Positions 27,677 to 38,101 of a stretch of DNA of 64,000 nt are shown piece after piece. How positions within the stretch are numbered: the stretch's first letter is position 1; each line of letters begins with the position of its first letter. This DNA is from Natrinema zhouii (GTDB taxonomy: Archaea; Halobacteriota; Halobacteria; Halobacteriales; Natrialbaceae). Position numbers and translations under genes: made by a program. The notes beneath the pieces were generated by a model. The model saw only the letters and a list, made by a program, of their open reading frames with translations. It ran no database searches and had not been told where the DNA came from. The DNA lies in the NCBI RefSeq assembly GCF_013456555.2, contig NZ_CP059154.1, forward strand, positions 2,914,001 to 2,978,000. Direction: 5' to 3'.

Positions 27677-28489
27677 CTACGGGAGTTGCGTCGCGGCCCA
27701 CGCGGCGCGGGTGTCGGGATCGGCGGCCGAGAGCGCCGCCCCGAGTTCGGCACACACCGGCTCGACGGCGGCGGGATCGCGATGGGCCACGTCGCCGAGA
27801 CAGCCGATCGCATCGGCGCGCAGCGACGCGTCGTCGTGATCCGCGAGCGCGGCGGCCTGCGCGACGAACTCGAGGTCGGGCAGCGCCGCGTCGGATCGTG
27901 CCAGTCGACCGAGCGCGCGGAGCGCCAGCGACCCGTTTTCGACCGGGCTCGCCGCCAGCGCGTCGGTGAGAACCGGCAGCGCCGGTTCGATCGCCGCCGG
28001 CTCCTCCCGCGAGACGGACGCGAGTACGCGGAGCCCCCAGCGGTCGTAGCCGCGTCGTTGCTCGAGGACGTCGGCGATCGCTGCGGTGTGCTCGACCACG
28101 ACGTCCGGTCGCTCGGCTGCGACGGCGGCGAGACACCGGAGGAGTTCCCGCGTCATCGGCTCAGTGGCGTGTTCGACGGCGACGTCGACGATCGAGCCGG
28201 TCGACGGCGCGACGTCGGTGGGTGCTTCGACTGCGAGGTCGGCGAGGCAGGCAGCGACCTCGTCGCGAAAATCGATCGCCGGGCGCTCGAGCAGCGTCCG
28301 GAGTTTCGGAACGGTCGGGACGTACACCGCTGCCCGGTCCTGCTCGTCGATCGCAGTGCGAATCCGTCCGACTGCGGCCCGTTGTTCGGTCGGTCCTTGA
28401 TCGTCGAGTCGTGCAAGTACCGATGGGAGATCGGCTCCTGTGGTTCGTCGGCCTCGGGGCTCAACGGCTTCGCCCCTGTCCCCATTCAT
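27677..28489 (-). CDS. HEAT-repeat protein
   Basis: A 270-residue protein built of helical repeats of about 35-40 residues rich in Ala/Leu with conserved Arg/Asp, for example AAVGRIRTAIDEQDRAAV, LLRCLAAVAAERPDVVV and ALGRLARSDAALPDLEFVAQ. It resembles HEAT or PBS-lyase-like scaffolds that mediate protein contacts. There are no catalytic or membrane features. The ATG at 28487-28489 is preferred over a TTG four codons earlier. It is separated from the SpoVR operon by about 190 bases and reads in the same direction, but it is probably a separate transcript. Confidence 0.75.
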   Translation of the reverse strand: MNGDRGEAVEPRGRRTTGADLPSVLARLDDQGPTEQRAAVGRIRTAIDEQDRAAVYVPTVPKLRTLLERPAIDFRDEVAACLADLAVEAPTDVAPSTGSIVDVAVEHATEPMTRELLRCLAAVAAERPDVVVEHTAAIADVLEQRRGYDRWGLRVLASVSREEPAAIEPALPVLTDALAASPVENGSLALRALGRLARSDAALPDLEFVAQAAALADHDDASLRADAIGCLGDVAHRDPAAVEPVCAELGAALSAADPDTRAAWAATQLP

Positions 28490-28683
28490 CGTCTCCTGCA
28501 ATTAGGGATGAGATATAAAAGAGTTCTGGACGAACGGCGGCGAAACAACCTTTGTTCGGGGCTGTACGATGTGAATCCAGCTCACTCGGGTTCGACCTGT
28601 CAGTCGACCGTGACCGACCTCCGTTCGGTCGAACTCGGTCTCTCGTTCGACCGAGCCAAAAATGGACTGACCGTCGAGCGGCC

Positions 28684-30714
28684 CTACGCGAGCCACTCGT
28701 CGGGCTTGGTGTCGTAGTCGACGTCGTCGGCCGCGAGGTGTTCGACCTCCTCCCACGGCACGTCCTCGGTCGTCACCGTTTCGCCGTTGTACCGGATCAG
28801 CTTCCCCTGCTCTTCCGGCTCCGGTTCGCGGTTACGGCGCTTGGCGACCTCGATGTCGTGTTCGTCGACCTCCTTGACGATCGTCAGCAGGTTCACCGGC
28901 CGCCCCCACAGTTCGAAGGTCCGCTTGAGGGTCTCCTTGGCCTGCCCGATGTCGAGCATGACGCCGTTGTACTGGTGACCCAACAGGAGTTCGTTGGCGT
29001 TGTTGTAGTTGCCGTCGTAGACTGCGATCGTCGGCTTCCCGAAGTTGGTGAACTGCAGGAGGAGCTTCTTCTTGACGTCCTCGGCCGCGTCGCTGGCGAC
29101 GTGGAACTGCCCGGTCGCCTGCGAGTGCTCGTAGGTGAAGTAGTTGTTCTCGGTGATGAACTCCTGCGTGAGGAACTCGTCGAGGAAGGTCACGTCGTTG
29201 TGGCTCTCCCGAACGTCGAACATCCGGTTCCAGCCGGCAGCGAAGTCGACGTCCGCGAGCGCTTCCGTGACCGACGAGTACCGGGCGTCGTCGAACAGGT
29301 AGCGGCCGATCCGCTCGAGTTCGTTCTGGTTGATCCGCGCGAGGAAGCCGCGGTTCTGGCGCTTGACCAGCGAGTAATGCCGGCGGGCGATGCCCTCGTA
29401 GGTCAGCACCTTCCAGGGATATTTCGACACGTCGATCTCACCGTCTCGCGCCCGCTCGAGGGCCTGTTGGTCGACCCACTCGTCGGGGACTTCCTCGAGC
29501 GAGTCGAGCGTCTCCGGGGTGATCGTTTCAATCGCCGTCGGCGGCTCCAGTTCGTCGAGCACCTCGTCGAAGTCGACGACCTCGGTGAGGTTCCGCCAGG
29601 AGATGCCCTCGACGCGCAGGAGGGCCTCGAGGACTTCCCGCCGGTTGGTCGTGTTCTCGACGTACTCCCAGAGCTCCATGCCGAGGCTGTAGGGGTTGAG
29701 GCCGCCCGACGCCAGGACTTTGGCCATGTGGTCGGCGTAGTTGAGGAACTCGTCGTCGCCGGCGAAGGCCTCGTCGGTCATCATCGTCGACTCCCAGTAG
29801 GCGGCCCAACCCTCGTTCATCACCTTCGTCATCTTCTGGGCGGCGAAGTAGTACGCCTCCGCGCGCATCATGTCGAGGATGTCGCGTTGCCACTCCTCCA
29901 TCTCGACGCCCCGGCCGGCCTCCGCGTCGTACTGCTTCCCGTGTTCGCGGACGAACGCTAACACGTCCTTCTGTGGCTCCTCGGGGAAGTTCGCCGGAAC
30001 GTCTTCGCCCTCGAGTTTGTCGACCCACTCCTCGTCGAACACCTCGCCTTTGATTTCGTCGGAGAGCTCGAGTTCGTCCAACTTCTCGGCGAGGTCCTCG
30101 TCGATTCCCTCGTGGACCGGTCCGTCGATATCGAGCCGGCGGCTGAACACCTGATGCTGGTCGATGTTGTCCTCGAGGCTCAGGCAGTGATCGATCCACT
30201 TCTCGACGTCGGCGCGGTCGATGTCGGGATCGGACATGTACTCGTCGATTGCCCGCGCGTGGCGCTCGAGCATGGCGGCGGCGTTGACCTGGTCCTCGTC
30301 GGCGCGGCCGCTGGTGAACATGCCGAACCAGTCGTTGTTCGCGAAGAAGTCCGAGTGAGCCTCGACGTGGGTGATGACCGCCTTCTGGTCGGCGACCGTG
30401 TTCGACTCCTGGAGGAACGCGTGGGCCGGGTTGTCGTTGTTGACGATTTCGAAGGCCTTCCCGCCGCCGTACTGGCCCTGCTTTTGCTGTTTGTCGTACT
30501 GCATGCCCCACCGCCAGTGGGGGTACCGCGACTGGAACCCGCCGTAGGCGATGAGTTCGTTCATCTCGTCGTAGTCGATGATCCAGTACTTCACCGGGTA
30601 GGGCTCGAGACCGAGCTTCTCGGCGAGGTTTCGCGCCTCGTCGACCGGTTCCTCGAGGTCGGCTGCGATCGCCTGTTTGCGGAATCGATCCGCGTTTGAA
30701 TTTGACTTACTCAT
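28684..30714 (-). CDS. spoVR: SpoVR family protein
   Basis: A 676-residue SpoVR-like protein, last gene of the PrkA operon. Family segments are visible throughout: [73 protein letters not shown] and YANPYSLG-like [14 protein letters not shown]. It is longer than E. coli YcgB (about 510) or B. subtilis SpoVR (about 470), as in other haloarchaea. The biochemical role is unknown; bacteria co-express it with PrkA and DUF444 in stationary phase or sporulation. The ATG at 30712-30714 overlaps the DUF444 stop by 8 bases. A GTG three codons earlier is an alternative start. Confidence 0.93.
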   Translation of the reverse strand: MSKSNSNADRFRKQAIAADLEEPVDEARNLAEKLGLEPYPVKYWIIDYDEMNELIAYGGFQSRYPHWRWGMQYDKQQKQGQYGGGKAFEIVNNDNPAHAFLQESNTVADQKAVITHVEAHSDFFANNDWFGMFTSGRADEDQVNAAAMLERHARAIDEYMSDPDIDRADVEKWIDHCLSLEDNIDQHQVFSRRLDIDGPVHEGIDEDLAEKLDELELSDEIKGEVFDEEWVDKLEGEDVPANFPEEPQKDVLAFVREHGKQYDAEAGRGVEMEEWQRDILDMMRAEAYYFAAQKMTKVMNEGWAAYWESTMMTDEAFAGDDEFLNYADHMAKVLASGGLNPYSLGMELWEYVENTTNRREVLEALLRVEGISWRNLTEVVDFDEVLDELEPPTAIETITPETLDSLEEVPDEWVDQQALERARDGEIDVSKYPWKVLTYEGIARRHYSLVKRQNRGFLARINQNELERIGRYLFDDARYSSVTEALADVDFAAGWNRMFDVRESHNDVTFLDEFLTQEFITENNYFTYEHSQATGQFHVASDAAEDVKKKLLLQFTNFGKPTIAVYDGNYNNANELLLGHQYNGVMLDIGQAKETLKRTFELWGRPVNLLTIVKEVDEHDIEVAKRRNREPEPEEQGKLIRYNGETVTTEDVPWEEVEHLAADDVDYDTKPDEWLA

Positions 30715-32035
30715 CTTGCTCACCTTCCGTACTGAGGATGTCGTAGATCGCGTCGGTCACGTCCGATTCGCCGTTGACGTACGCCACCGCGACGTCGTCG
30801 GCGTCGGTACCGAAGTGACGCTCGAGCTCCTCGGCGTGGGTGGCGTTGATCGCGTTGCCGCTGGGCTGGGTCTCCACGTATGCGTGGAGGTTCGCCGGGA
30901 TCTGCTCCATCATCGGGATCACGCGCTCCTCGGTGTCGTTGCTCGAGTTCTCCGAGTCGCCCGCGGCGAAGACGTACCGGTTCCAGTCGCTCCAGGGGTA
31001 CTCCTCGAGCAGCTGGGCGGCGAGTTCGTACGCGCTCGAGATCTTGGTGCCGCCGCCGCTGCGGATGCCGAAGAACTCGTCGCGCTCGACCTCCCAGGCG
31101 TCGGCGTCGTGAGCGATGTAGACGAACTCGGCGTTGTCGTACTTGCCCTGCAGGTACCAGTCCAGCGGGGTAAAGGTCCGCTCGACGAGTTCGCGTTTCT
31201 TCTCGCGCATCGAGCCGGAGACGTCGCGGATGTTGACGACCACGACGTTCTTCTCCTTCTCCTCGATGATCTCGGGATGGCGGTAGCGTTCGTCCTCGCG
31301 ACGGAAGGGGACGTGTTTGATCCCCTCGCGGCGGATCTTCTGCTGGACGCTCTCGCGCTCGACCTCGTTCTCGACTTCTTCGATCGAGGCCCATTTGCCG
31401 CGCTCCTCGTCGGGAACGTCGCTGTAGGCCTCTTCGACCCACGCCATCGACACCGGCAGGCTCTCGCCGCGGGCCCACTCGAAGACGTCGCGTGGCTCGA
31501 TCCCCTCGACCTTACACAGTTCCTTCAGGAACTCCTCGTCGAAGTCCATCGCGAGCTTGCGCTTGAGCCCCTCCTTGAACATCCGCTCGAAGTCGAGCGT
31601 GCTGTTGGGACCGCTTCGGGTGAGGTCCGTGAACGGCCCTTCCTTCTCCTCGATGACCTTCTTCCCCTTTGGATCGAGGTCGAGTCCGAGTTCTTCGTCG
31701 AGCTCCTCGGCGAACTCCTCGGGGTCCATCTCGTAGTACTCGTGGTCGCCGCCCTCCTCGCCGGGTTCGCCGTCCTCGCCGTCGTCGTCGCCCGGCTGGG
31801 GCTGGGGTTGGCCGACCGGCTGGCCGGTGTCGGGCGTGCCGTCCTCGCCCTGGCCGACCCCGCCCTGATCGCGTTGGTCGTACTCGAACTCCGGCAGCGA
31901 GACGATCTTGACCGGGATGTTGATCTCGCCCGGCCGGCTCTGTCCGAGGTCGCCGTACTGGATGAAGTCGGCCAGATCCTCGCGGCGCTGCTCGCCGACT
32001 TCGCGGAATCGCTCGAGGTCGTCTCTCAGTCCCAT
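30707..32035 (-). CDS. DUF444 (YeaH-type) von Willebrand-like protein
   Basis: A 442-residue protein of the YeaH/DUF444 family. The N-terminal half is charged and includes an acidic Gly/Pro/Gln linker (about 75-120). The C-terminal half is a vWA-like domain with the MIDAS-type motif [12 protein letters not shown] (Asp-x-Ser-x-Ser) and a downstream Thr in [14 protein letters not shown]. Metal-dependent ligand binding is therefore likely. In bacteria yeaH is the constant partner of the kinase gene yeaG. Here it overlaps the second prkA by 10 bases upstream and spoVR by 8 bases downstream, implying tight coupling. Confidence 0.92.
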   Translation of the reverse strand: MGLRDDLERFREVGEQRREDLADFIQYGDLGQSRPGEINIPVKIVSLPEFEYDQRDQGGVGQGEDGTPDTGQPVGQPQPQPGDDDGEDGEPGEEGGDHEYYEMDPEEFAEELDEELGLDLDPKGKKVIEEKEGPFTDLTRSGPNSTLDFERMFKEGLKRKLAMDFDEEFLKELCKVEGIEPRDVFEWARGESLPVSMAWVEEAYSDVPDEERGKWASIEEVENEVERESVQQKIRREGIKHVPFRREDERYRHPEIIEEKEKNVVVVNIRDVSGSMREKKRELVERTFTPLDWYLQGKYDNAEFVYIAHDADAWEVERDEFFGIRSGGGTKISSAYELAAQLLEEYPWSDWNRYVFAAGDSENSSNDTEERVIPMMEQIPANLHAYVETQPSGNAINATHAEELERHFGTDADDVAVAYVNGESDVTDAIYDILSTEGEQDE

Positions 32036-34314
32036 CTGTAGCTCACCTGACCCATGACGTGTCTGCTGGTTAGCTCGGCCGACGCCTCGGTGTAGCCGAA
32101 GAGGTCGACCATCGTGTCGATCGTGCTCTCCTTGACCGCCGCCGTCTCGGTCCCGCTGGGCGGATCGCTCCACTGTCGCGGGTCGAAGTCCTCGAAGGTC
32201 CGCTCGACGTCGTCCCAGTCGTGGCTCTCGAGGACGGTCTTGATCACGGGAATCGCCGTGAGGTCGACGTCCTCGACCGAGAAGTCCTCGTTGCGGTGCT
32301 CCCAGGCGTGGCGGTTCAGCGACGTGATGACCTTCTCGCGCCGGAAGTTTCGGACGCTCTCGCGGGGGAGGTTCCCCTCGTACTCGGCCTCGGAGAACCG
32401 GCCCAGGTGCTCGATCTCGAAGAGCTTCATCGTCAGCGGATCGGGCTCGACGCGCTCGCCGCGGTCGTTGTACAGGGGTTCCTCGGTCTCCCAGGCGTAG
32501 ACGTGTTCGACGTACTCGGCGACGGTCTCCTCGTCGACGCGTTTGTCGTGCATGATGGCCTCGATGACGTCCGACTCCTGCTGGTCGTAGATGTAGTTCT
32601 TCACGGGGACGACGCGGTTCTCGAACTCCGAGCGCTCGCCAGTCGAGAACACCGGCGCGTCGGCCAGCCCCTCGACCATGCCGTTCAGCACGTCGCGGGG
32701 CATGACGACGTCCTCGACCCGCAGGTCGGGATGGTGGCGATCGAGGTCCGTCTGGAGCAGTTCGGCGAGTGTGTCCCGGGTGTATGTGACCGGAATCCCG
32801 TGGTCGCCGTCGTTGCCGTCGTCATCGAAATCGAACTCGTCTTTCTCTCGCCGGGTGTCGCCCTCCTGGAGGTAGCCCTGATCGTAGATCCGGGCCTTGT
32901 CGACCAGATCGAGCCCGTTCGGGAGGTCCTCCTCGTCCAGCCGCGTGACGACCGCGTACAGCGCGGCCGCCTCGACGGCATGGGGGGCGAACTCCTGAGT
33001 TCGCGTGCGGCCGTCCTGCCCTTTGACCGTCACCGTCACCGGCGCGCGGATCCGCTCGGCGAGTTCGTCGTAGCTCTCGGCCTCCCAGACCGACGTCTCG
33101 TTAGTCAGCTCGCGGCGGATCAGCTCCGTCTCGAGACTCAGGTTCGTCAGATAGCCGAAGCGGTGTTTGTCCAGCCGGCGCTTGAGCGCCTTCAGCGGGT
33201 CCATCCCGTTTCGATCCGAGTGCTGGTTGAGTTGGGCCTCGAGATCGGGGTTCGAGATGATCAGCATCTGCGTGTCGACGTCCATCCCGATCCCCTTGTC
33301 CAGCTTCACTGACTGCTCGTCGGGGACGTTCAGCAGCTTCTGGAGCAGGTCTGCGTGCTGGGCCGCGTCCTCGACGATAGTCAGGACGCCGTTGCCCTGC
33401 GAGAGCACGCCGTCGTAGCTGAACGCCTGCGGGTTCTTGCGCCCGCGCGAGTCGAGTTCCTGAAGCATGCCGTGCATCCACGAGCCGACGAGGCGCTCCT
33501 TGGGCGGACCGTCGTCCTCCGAGTGGAGGACGCCGACGCCCTGTCCCATGTCGACGACGTAGTTCTTCACTCTGAGGTGGGCGTCGTCTGTGATCGCCGA
33601 GAATAGTTCCTCCTCGCCCTCCCTGCGGTAGCGCTCCTCGAGGAAGTCGTAGGCCTCCCGGGAGAAGGGGTCGAGTTGCGCGTCGACCTGCACGGGGACG
33701 TGGTCGTCCAGTTCCTCGTTGAGCCCCGCGAGGAGTTCCTCGCGGACGTTCTCGGGGAACACCGACAGCGGGTGGGCCTGGACGGGGCTCTCGTACCAGT
33801 TCTGTTCGTCGGCCGCGCTCGCGTCGCCGCCGTAGCTCAGGCCGCGCTCGCCGGCGTCGGCGGTCGAGATGTTCCACTCGACGGTGTAGCGGCGGCCGTC
33901 GGGCGTCTTCGAGTACTCGCGGAGCCCGTTGACCAGACACCGTTTGAGTTCGGACTTGCCGGTCGCCGTGGGACCTTCGAACCAGATGATCTTCTCGTCT
34001 TTCGCCCGGCCCGCGGCGATCGACCGCAGATCGTCGACGAACCCGTTGAGCACCTCGGTGTTGCCGAGGATCGCGTGCTCGCCGTCGTTGTGCGGATCGT
34101 CGAAGAAGCGGTAGCGCTCCTTCTCCTCGCCCTCCTCGACGACGGTCCGGGTGCCCGCGGCCTCGATCGCCTCGAGCAGGTACTTCGAGGCGTGGGAGGC
34201 GATCGAGGGGTTCTCGAAGATGCGGTCGACGTACGCCGCGAGGCTCATCGGCTCCTCGTAGGTCTCTTCGAGGGCCCGGTCGGCGTCGCGGACGTAGTCG
34301 GTTCCTCGTGCCAT
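32026..34314 (-). CDS. PrkA-type serine protein kinase, second divergent copy
   Basis: A 762-residue PrkA-family protein: an AAA+-like nucleotide-binding region with P-loop EGPTATGKS at about 113-121, followed by the C-terminal PrkA kinase-like region. Other segments shared with PrkA include [36 protein letters not shown] and [17 protein letters not shown] [18 protein letters not shown]. It differs clearly from the neighbouring PrkA, with its own N-terminus and a longer sequence, so the pair is an old duplication and not a recent tandem copy. It starts one base after the first prkA stop. The two may form a heteromeric kinase; substrates are unknown. Confidence 0.88.
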   Translation of the reverse strand: MARGTDYVRDADRALEETYEEPMSLAAYVDRIFENPSIASHASKYLLEAIEAAGTRTVVEEGEEKERYRFFDDPHNDGEHAILGNTEVLNGFVDDLRSIAAGRAKDEKIIWFEGPTATGKSELKRCLVNGLREYSKTPDGRRYTVEWNISTADAGERGLSYGGDASAADEQNWYESPVQAHPLSVFPENVREELLAGLNEELDDHVPVQVDAQLDPFSREAYDFLEERYRREGEEELFSAITDDAHLRVKNYVVDMGQGVGVLHSEDDGPPKERLVGSWMHGMLQELDSRGRKNPQAFSYDGVLSQGNGVLTIVEDAAQHADLLQKLLNVPDEQSVKLDKGIGMDVDTQMLIISNPDLEAQLNQHSDRNGMDPLKALKRRLDKHRFGYLTNLSLETELIRRELTNETSVWEAESYDELAERIRAPVTVTVKGQDGRTRTQEFAPHAVEAAALYAVVTRLDEEDLPNGLDLVDKARIYDQGYLQEGDTRREKDEFDFDDDGNDGDHGIPVTYTRDTLAELLQTDLDRHHPDLRVEDVVMPRDVLNGMVEGLADAPVFSTGERSEFENRVVPVKNYIYDQQESDVIEAIMHDKRVDEETVAEYVEHVYAWETEEPLYNDRGERVEPDPLTMKLFEIEHLGRFSEAEYEGNLPRESVRNFRREKVITSLNRHAWEHRNEDFSVEDVDLTAIPVIKTVLESHDWDDVERTFEDFDPRQWSDPPSGTETAAVKESTIDTMVDLFGYTEASAELTSRHVMGQVSYRWD

Positions 34315-34315
34315 G

Positions 34316-36388
34316 TTAGTCTTCCATCTCTGCTTTGGCGACCTCGGCGCCGGCGAACTCGAGCACTTCCTTGGCCCCGCCCTCGGAGTAGCCCTGTTCC
34401 ATCAGCGCGTCGATCCACGCGGAGCGCTCGTCGTCGTCGAACTCGTTGGCGCTCACCAGCGCGGAGAAGTTGATGTTGTGCTTCTTGTCCTCCCAGAGTT
34501 TGCGCTCGAGCGCGCGGCGCAGGCGCTCGTTGTCCTGCGGATTGAACGCTTCACCTTCACGCGCACGGCGGCTGACCCAGTTCGAGACCTCCTGTCGGAA
34601 GTCCTCCTTCCGGTCTTCGGGAATGTCGAGTTTCTCCTCGACGCTGCGCAGGAAGGTCTCGTCGGGCTCCTGCTCGCGGCCCGTGAGTTCGTCCTCGATG
34701 GTGTCGTCGTCGATGTAGGCCATCACGTGATCCATGTACTTCTCGCCCTGGCGCTGGATCTCGTCGAGGTCGTAGGCCAGCGCGTGGCGGACGTCCTCGA
34801 TGGCCCGCTCCTTGTACTCCTCGCGCACGGTCTCGAGGTAGCGGTAGTACTTCTCGAAGTTGTCCTCCGGAATCGAGCCGTGGTGCTCGAGGTTCTCCTC
34901 GAAGAAGTTGAACACCGTCAGCGGCGAGAGGAAGCCGCGCTGGCGGTGTTTGGAGTCCATGATCGCCTCGGCGATCTCGTCGCCGATGAAGCGGGGGGAG
35001 ACGCCGACCATGCCCTCGCCGATCTCGGCCGTCGCCTCGGCCTCCTCGCGGAGCTTCTTGATGTCGATATCGTCGCCCTCGTCGATCTCGCCGTTGTAGG
35101 CCTTGGCCTTCGAGAGCAGCTCGACGGTCTCGGTGTCGGGCTCCTCGATGCGCGTGAGGACGCCGAAGAGGCCGGCCATCTCTAAGGTGTGGGGCTCGAC
35201 GTTGATGTCGGGGACGTCGGCGTTGCTCAGCATCTTGTCGTAGATGTTGGCCTCGTCCTCGTAGCTGAGGACGTACGGGAAGTCGATCCGCTTGGTGCGG
35301 TCGTTGAAGGCCTCCATCTTCTCGTCGCCCTTCTTGTCCTTGTACTCGGGCATGTTCGTACGACCCACGATCACCTGATCGATGTCGATCCGCGGGTTGT
35401 TCTTGGGCTTGATCGTCTGCTCCTGGGTCGCGTGGAGGAAGTCGTAGAGGAACTCCCGCTGGAGTTTCAGTAGCTCCTCGCCGGAGAAGATGCCGCGGTT
35501 GGCGTTACAGAAGGCGCCCGAGTAATCGAACGCGCGCGGGTCGCTCTCGCCGTAGATGGCGATCTTCGAGTAGTTGACGTCCCCCGTCAGCTCCGTCTCG
35601 TCCTGGTTCTTCTTGTCCTTGGGCTCGAACGTCTCGAGGCCCTGGCGCTTGTTCTCGTCGGCGACGAAGCGGACGATCTCGACGTGGTTCTCGAGGACCT
35701 GCTGGAGGTCGTCGTCGTAGTACGCCAGCAGCCGGTCCATGTAGAACTCGCTCTCGGGATCCAGCGCCTGTTCGTTCTGGATGGTGTAGGGTGCGTCGAG
35801 GTTCTCGTTGAGGTCGTCGATGACCCGCTGGCGCTGCTCGACGGGGAGCAAGACGAGCGGATCTTGGTTCATCGGGGAGCGGACGGTGTCGTCGGCGGGG
35901 TCCTGATCCTGGATGACGTCACAGAGGTTGGTCCACTTGAAGGTATACATCCGCCCGTCGTCGCGAAGCGTGTAGTCCTCGAAGTATTTGCGGACCTGCT
36001 TGTCGAAGTGGGACTTCCCGGAGCCGACCGGACCGAGCAGGAGCTTGATCCGGCGCTCGGGGCCGAGTCGGCGGGCGCCCGATTTGACCTTGTTCACGAA
36101 CTCGTGGATCGACTGGTGGATGATCTTCCCGTAGAACGTGTTCTCACCGTCGCCCAGCGGGTCCTCGCTCGCGAGCTGGTATTCGACTACTCCTTCCGTT
36201 TCGTCGTAGGTCGTGCCGTAGTAGTCGAACATGTCCGCGACGCGCTGGTGGGCGTTGCGGGCGATCTTCGGGTCCTCGTACACCGCTTCGAGGAACCAAT
36301 CGAAAGATTTGGTTTCCCGCAGGTCTGCGGGCATCGATTCCTGGTAATCCGTACTGAGCTGCTCGAGTGTCTCGATGTCACCGGTCAT
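34316..36388 (-). CDS. prkA: PrkA-type serine protein kinase
   Basis: A 690-residue PrkA, close in length to the bacterial enzymes (about 630-640). The P-loop GPVGSGKS is at about 119-126. Typical PrkA segments follow: LLPVEQRQRVIDDLNENLD, ANRGIFSGEELLKLQREFLY, DQVIVGRTNMPEYKDKKGD, and FFEENLEHHGSIPEDNFEK in the C-terminal region. In E. coli YeaG and B. subtilis PrkA act in stress adaptation and sporulation. It is the first recognised gene of the four-gene operon. Its ATG overlaps the stop of a possible 75-codon upstream ORF (ATGA), and its promoter appears to lie more than 300 bases upstream. Confidence 0.93.
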   Translation of the reverse strand: MTGDIETLEQLSTDYQESMPADLRETKSFDWFLEAVYEDPKIARNAHQRVADMFDYYGTTYDETEGVVEYQLASEDPLGDGENTFYGKIIHQSIHEFVNKVKSGARRLGPERRIKLLLGPVGSGKSHFDKQVRKYFEDYTLRDDGRMYTFKWTNLCDVIQDQDPADDTVRSPMNQDPLVLLPVEQRQRVIDDLNENLDAPYTIQNEQALDPESEFYMDRLLAYYDDDLQQVLENHVEIVRFVADENKRQGLETFEPKDKKNQDETELTGDVNYSKIAIYGESDPRAFDYSGAFCNANRGIFSGEELLKLQREFLYDFLHATQEQTIKPKNNPRIDIDQVIVGRTNMPEYKDKKGDEKMEAFNDRTKRIDFPYVLSYEDEANIYDKMLSNADVPDINVEPHTLEMAGLFGVLTRIEEPDTETVELLSKAKAYNGEIDEGDDIDIKKLREEAEATAEIGEGMVGVSPRFIGDEIAEAIMDSKHRQRGFLSPLTVFNFFEENLEHHGSIPEDNFEKYYRYLETVREEYKERAIEDVRHALAYDLDEIQRQGEKYMDHVMAYIDDDTIEDELTGREQEPDETFLRSVEEKLDIPEDRKEDFRQEVSNWVSRRAREGEAFNPQDNERLRRALERKLWEDKKHNINFSALVSANEFDDDERSAWIDALMEQGYSEGGAKEVLEFAGAEVAKAEMED

Positions 36389-36612
36389 GGTATCATTGCC
36401 AGTTGCGGGGTTCCCCCGTCTGCAGTGCAGTCGTCCGTGCGTTCACGAACGACGTGAGTGGACGTCGTTCGACCGACCGCGGCGTCTCGTGGCCGAACCG
36501 TCGGAATCCGTCGCGTCGCGTCACCCGACGTGAGCGCGTCGTACTCGTCGGGCTCCTCGAGCGGGTTCTCGTGGAGCGCGACCCTGTCGTGGGCGGCTGT
36601 ATGGTGTGTCAT
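36385..36612 (-). CDS. Possible 75-codon leader ORF coupled to prkA
   Basis: An ORF of 75 codons whose TGA overlaps the prkA ATG (ATGA), the same coupling seen between true operon genes. The first half uses typical haloarchaeal codons (GAC, GAG, CTC, CCG, GCG) and is acidic (NPLEEPDEYDALTSGD). The second half is Arg/Thr-rich and less convincing. No domain, signal or membrane helix is visible. It may be a small regulatory protein, a translated leader, or chance. The high GC makes chance ORFs common, hence the modest confidence. Confidence 0.4.
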   Translation of the reverse strand: MTHHTAAHDRVALHENPLEEPDEYDALTSGDATRRIPTVRPRDAAVGRTTSTHVVRERTDDCTADGGTPQLAMIP

Positions 36613-37016
36613 GTGTCATCTCTTCCACTGAACGTTGTGCGACGGCCTCGCGACCTCGGACAACGATGCGCCGGGGACGGGCGCGGAGTGGATCGGTCCG
36701 GCGAACGGATACCGATAGTATTTAATGAGTGAGTAATCCAGCTACTTAGCCTTAGCCCCAAAAGGTATTTAGCAGAAGTTTATTGCAGGAAAATACTGCC
36801 AGAAGGCTATATCGGTGCTCGGTATCACATCACACAATCGGCGGGGGCGCCGATAAGTTGACGGCCTGCAGTAGCTACGTCTGCTCGCGCGCGCTCCTCC
36901 GGAGGCGGTGTGACTCGTGTCGAGATAACGCGTCTCCCTCGACCGACGAACCGTTGCGATCGGGCGTCCGACTGACTTCCGGTGGCTACTAGAGGTCGGC
37001 GCTCCTACCGACTCCC
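36613..37016. other. Promoter region between the prkA operon and the DUF5820 gene
   Basis: About 400 bases between divergent units, with an AT-rich core at about 36715-36800. On the minus strand two TATA-like elements are visible: CATTAAATACT (36717-36727) and GCTAAATACCT (36763-36773). Either would give prkA a leader of about 300-350 bases, or about 80-130 bases to the possible leader ORF. I see no RNA gene or long hairpin. Confidence 0.45.
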
Positions 37017-37448
37017 ATGCCGGATTCGGATACGGACGGTGGAATCGACCGCTCGAGGCTGCCCGACGGCTGGACCGTCTGGAGTCAGGGGGACGACGGA
37101 CGGCTCGTCCTCGCCTACCGGCCGGACGTCTTCAACGCCGCGGACTTCCCCGCGCCGTGTCTGCCGACGCTGTATCTCACTCACGGCAAGCGGACCCGCC
37201 GTCCCGGCGTCAACCCCGCCGATACCGTCGACTCCGCGGACTGGTTCGTTACGCTCTATCTCGAGCCGGACGTCTCGCTGAACGAGACGCTGCGGTTCCC
37301 GACCCGGGAGGAGGCCCTCGAACGGACCGTCACACTCGCCCGCCGGTTCGACGACGGCGAGATCGACTATCGCTCGCTCTACCAGGTGCCCCGCGAGGCC
37401 TATTTCGACCGCCTCGACGACCTCACCGGCGACGATAGCGCGGTCTGA
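37017..37448 (+). CDS. DUF5820 family protein
   Basis: A 143-residue cytosolic protein that I recognise as a haloarchaeal conserved protein of the DUF5820 type. Visible segments are LPDGWTVWSQGDDGRLVLAY, LPTLYLTHGKRTRRPGVNP and WFVTLYLEPDVSLNETLRFP, which suggest a small beta-rich domain followed by a helix (TREEALERTVTLARRFDDG). Function unknown. It is followed 89 bases later by the UPF0179 gene in the same direction. Confidence 0.78.
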   Translation: MPDSDTDGGIDRSRLPDGWTVWSQGDDGRLVLAYRPDVFNAADFPAPCLPTLYLTHGKRTRRPGVNPADTVDSADWFVTLYLEPDVSLNETLRFPTREEALERTVTLARRFDDGEIDYRSLYQVPREAYFDRLDDLTGDDSAV

Positions 37449-37537
37449 CTGTTCTCACTCGGTGGGGTTTCCGCTGTGATATTCCATCTGACCGCCGGGA
37501 CGTGACGCTTAACCGCCAGTGGCAACTACGCGTGGGT

Positions 37538-37984
37538 ATGTCGACCGTTACACTCATCGGCTCCCGGCTGGCCGAACCGGGAACCGAGTTCGTCTACGAG
37601 GGCGAAGCCGACGCCTGCGCCGGCTGTCCCTATCGCAGTCAGTGTCTCAATCTCCAACCCGATACGAAGTACCGCGTCACGTCCGTCCGCGAGAACGCCC
37701 AGACGCTCGAGTGCGCCGTCCACGACGACGGGGTTCGTGCCGTCGAGGTCGAACCCGCGTCGACGCGCGCGAACATCACGTCAAAGGGAGCCTTCGCCGG
37801 CAGCAAGACGAGTCTCCCCGGCCCCTGTCCCTACGTCGCCTGTCCGAGCCACGAGTACTGCGAGCCCGACGGCGTCGAGTTCGACGAGGAGTACCGAATT
37901 CGGGAGATCATCGGCGACCCGCCCCACGAGGTCTGTCACCTTGACCGGCCGCTCGAGCTAGTCGAACTCGAGACCGACGACTGA
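37538..37984 (+). CDS. UPF0179 family cysteine-rich protein
   Basis: A 148-residue archaeal UPF0179 protein. Cysteines are clustered as ACAGCPYRSQC near residue 25, PCPYVACPSHEYCEPDG near 105, and HEVCHLDRPLE near the end. They probably bind metal or an iron-sulfur cluster. The beginning (TVTLIGSRLAEPGTEFVYEG) is typical of the family. The ATG at 37538 starts exactly at this conserved N-terminus; an in-frame upstream codon adds 12 residues. Function is not established. Confidence 0.88.
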   Translation: MSTVTLIGSRLAEPGTEFVYEGEADACAGCPYRSQCLNLQPDTKYRVTSVRENAQTLECAVHDDGVRAVEVEPASTRANITSKGAFAGSKTSLPGPCPYVACPSHEYCEPDGVEFDEEYRIREIIGDPPHEVCHLDRPLELVELETDD

Positions 37985-38101
37985 CGCGTCGGTTTCGGCT
38001 CGCGGCTCGAGAACCGCAACCGATCGCTCGGTGACGCTCGCCCGCCCGCTCCGTCGCCGATTCGAAACCGACTTCTGCCACTTCAGTTCCATCGAGGGGC
38101 G

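Noticed and set aside
36783..36992. 69-codon plus-strand frame starting at TTG in the prkA/DUF5820 gap
   Set aside because: Cys/Ser/Arg-rich, starts at a TTG inside an AT-rich promoter region, and shows no haloarchaeal codon bias.
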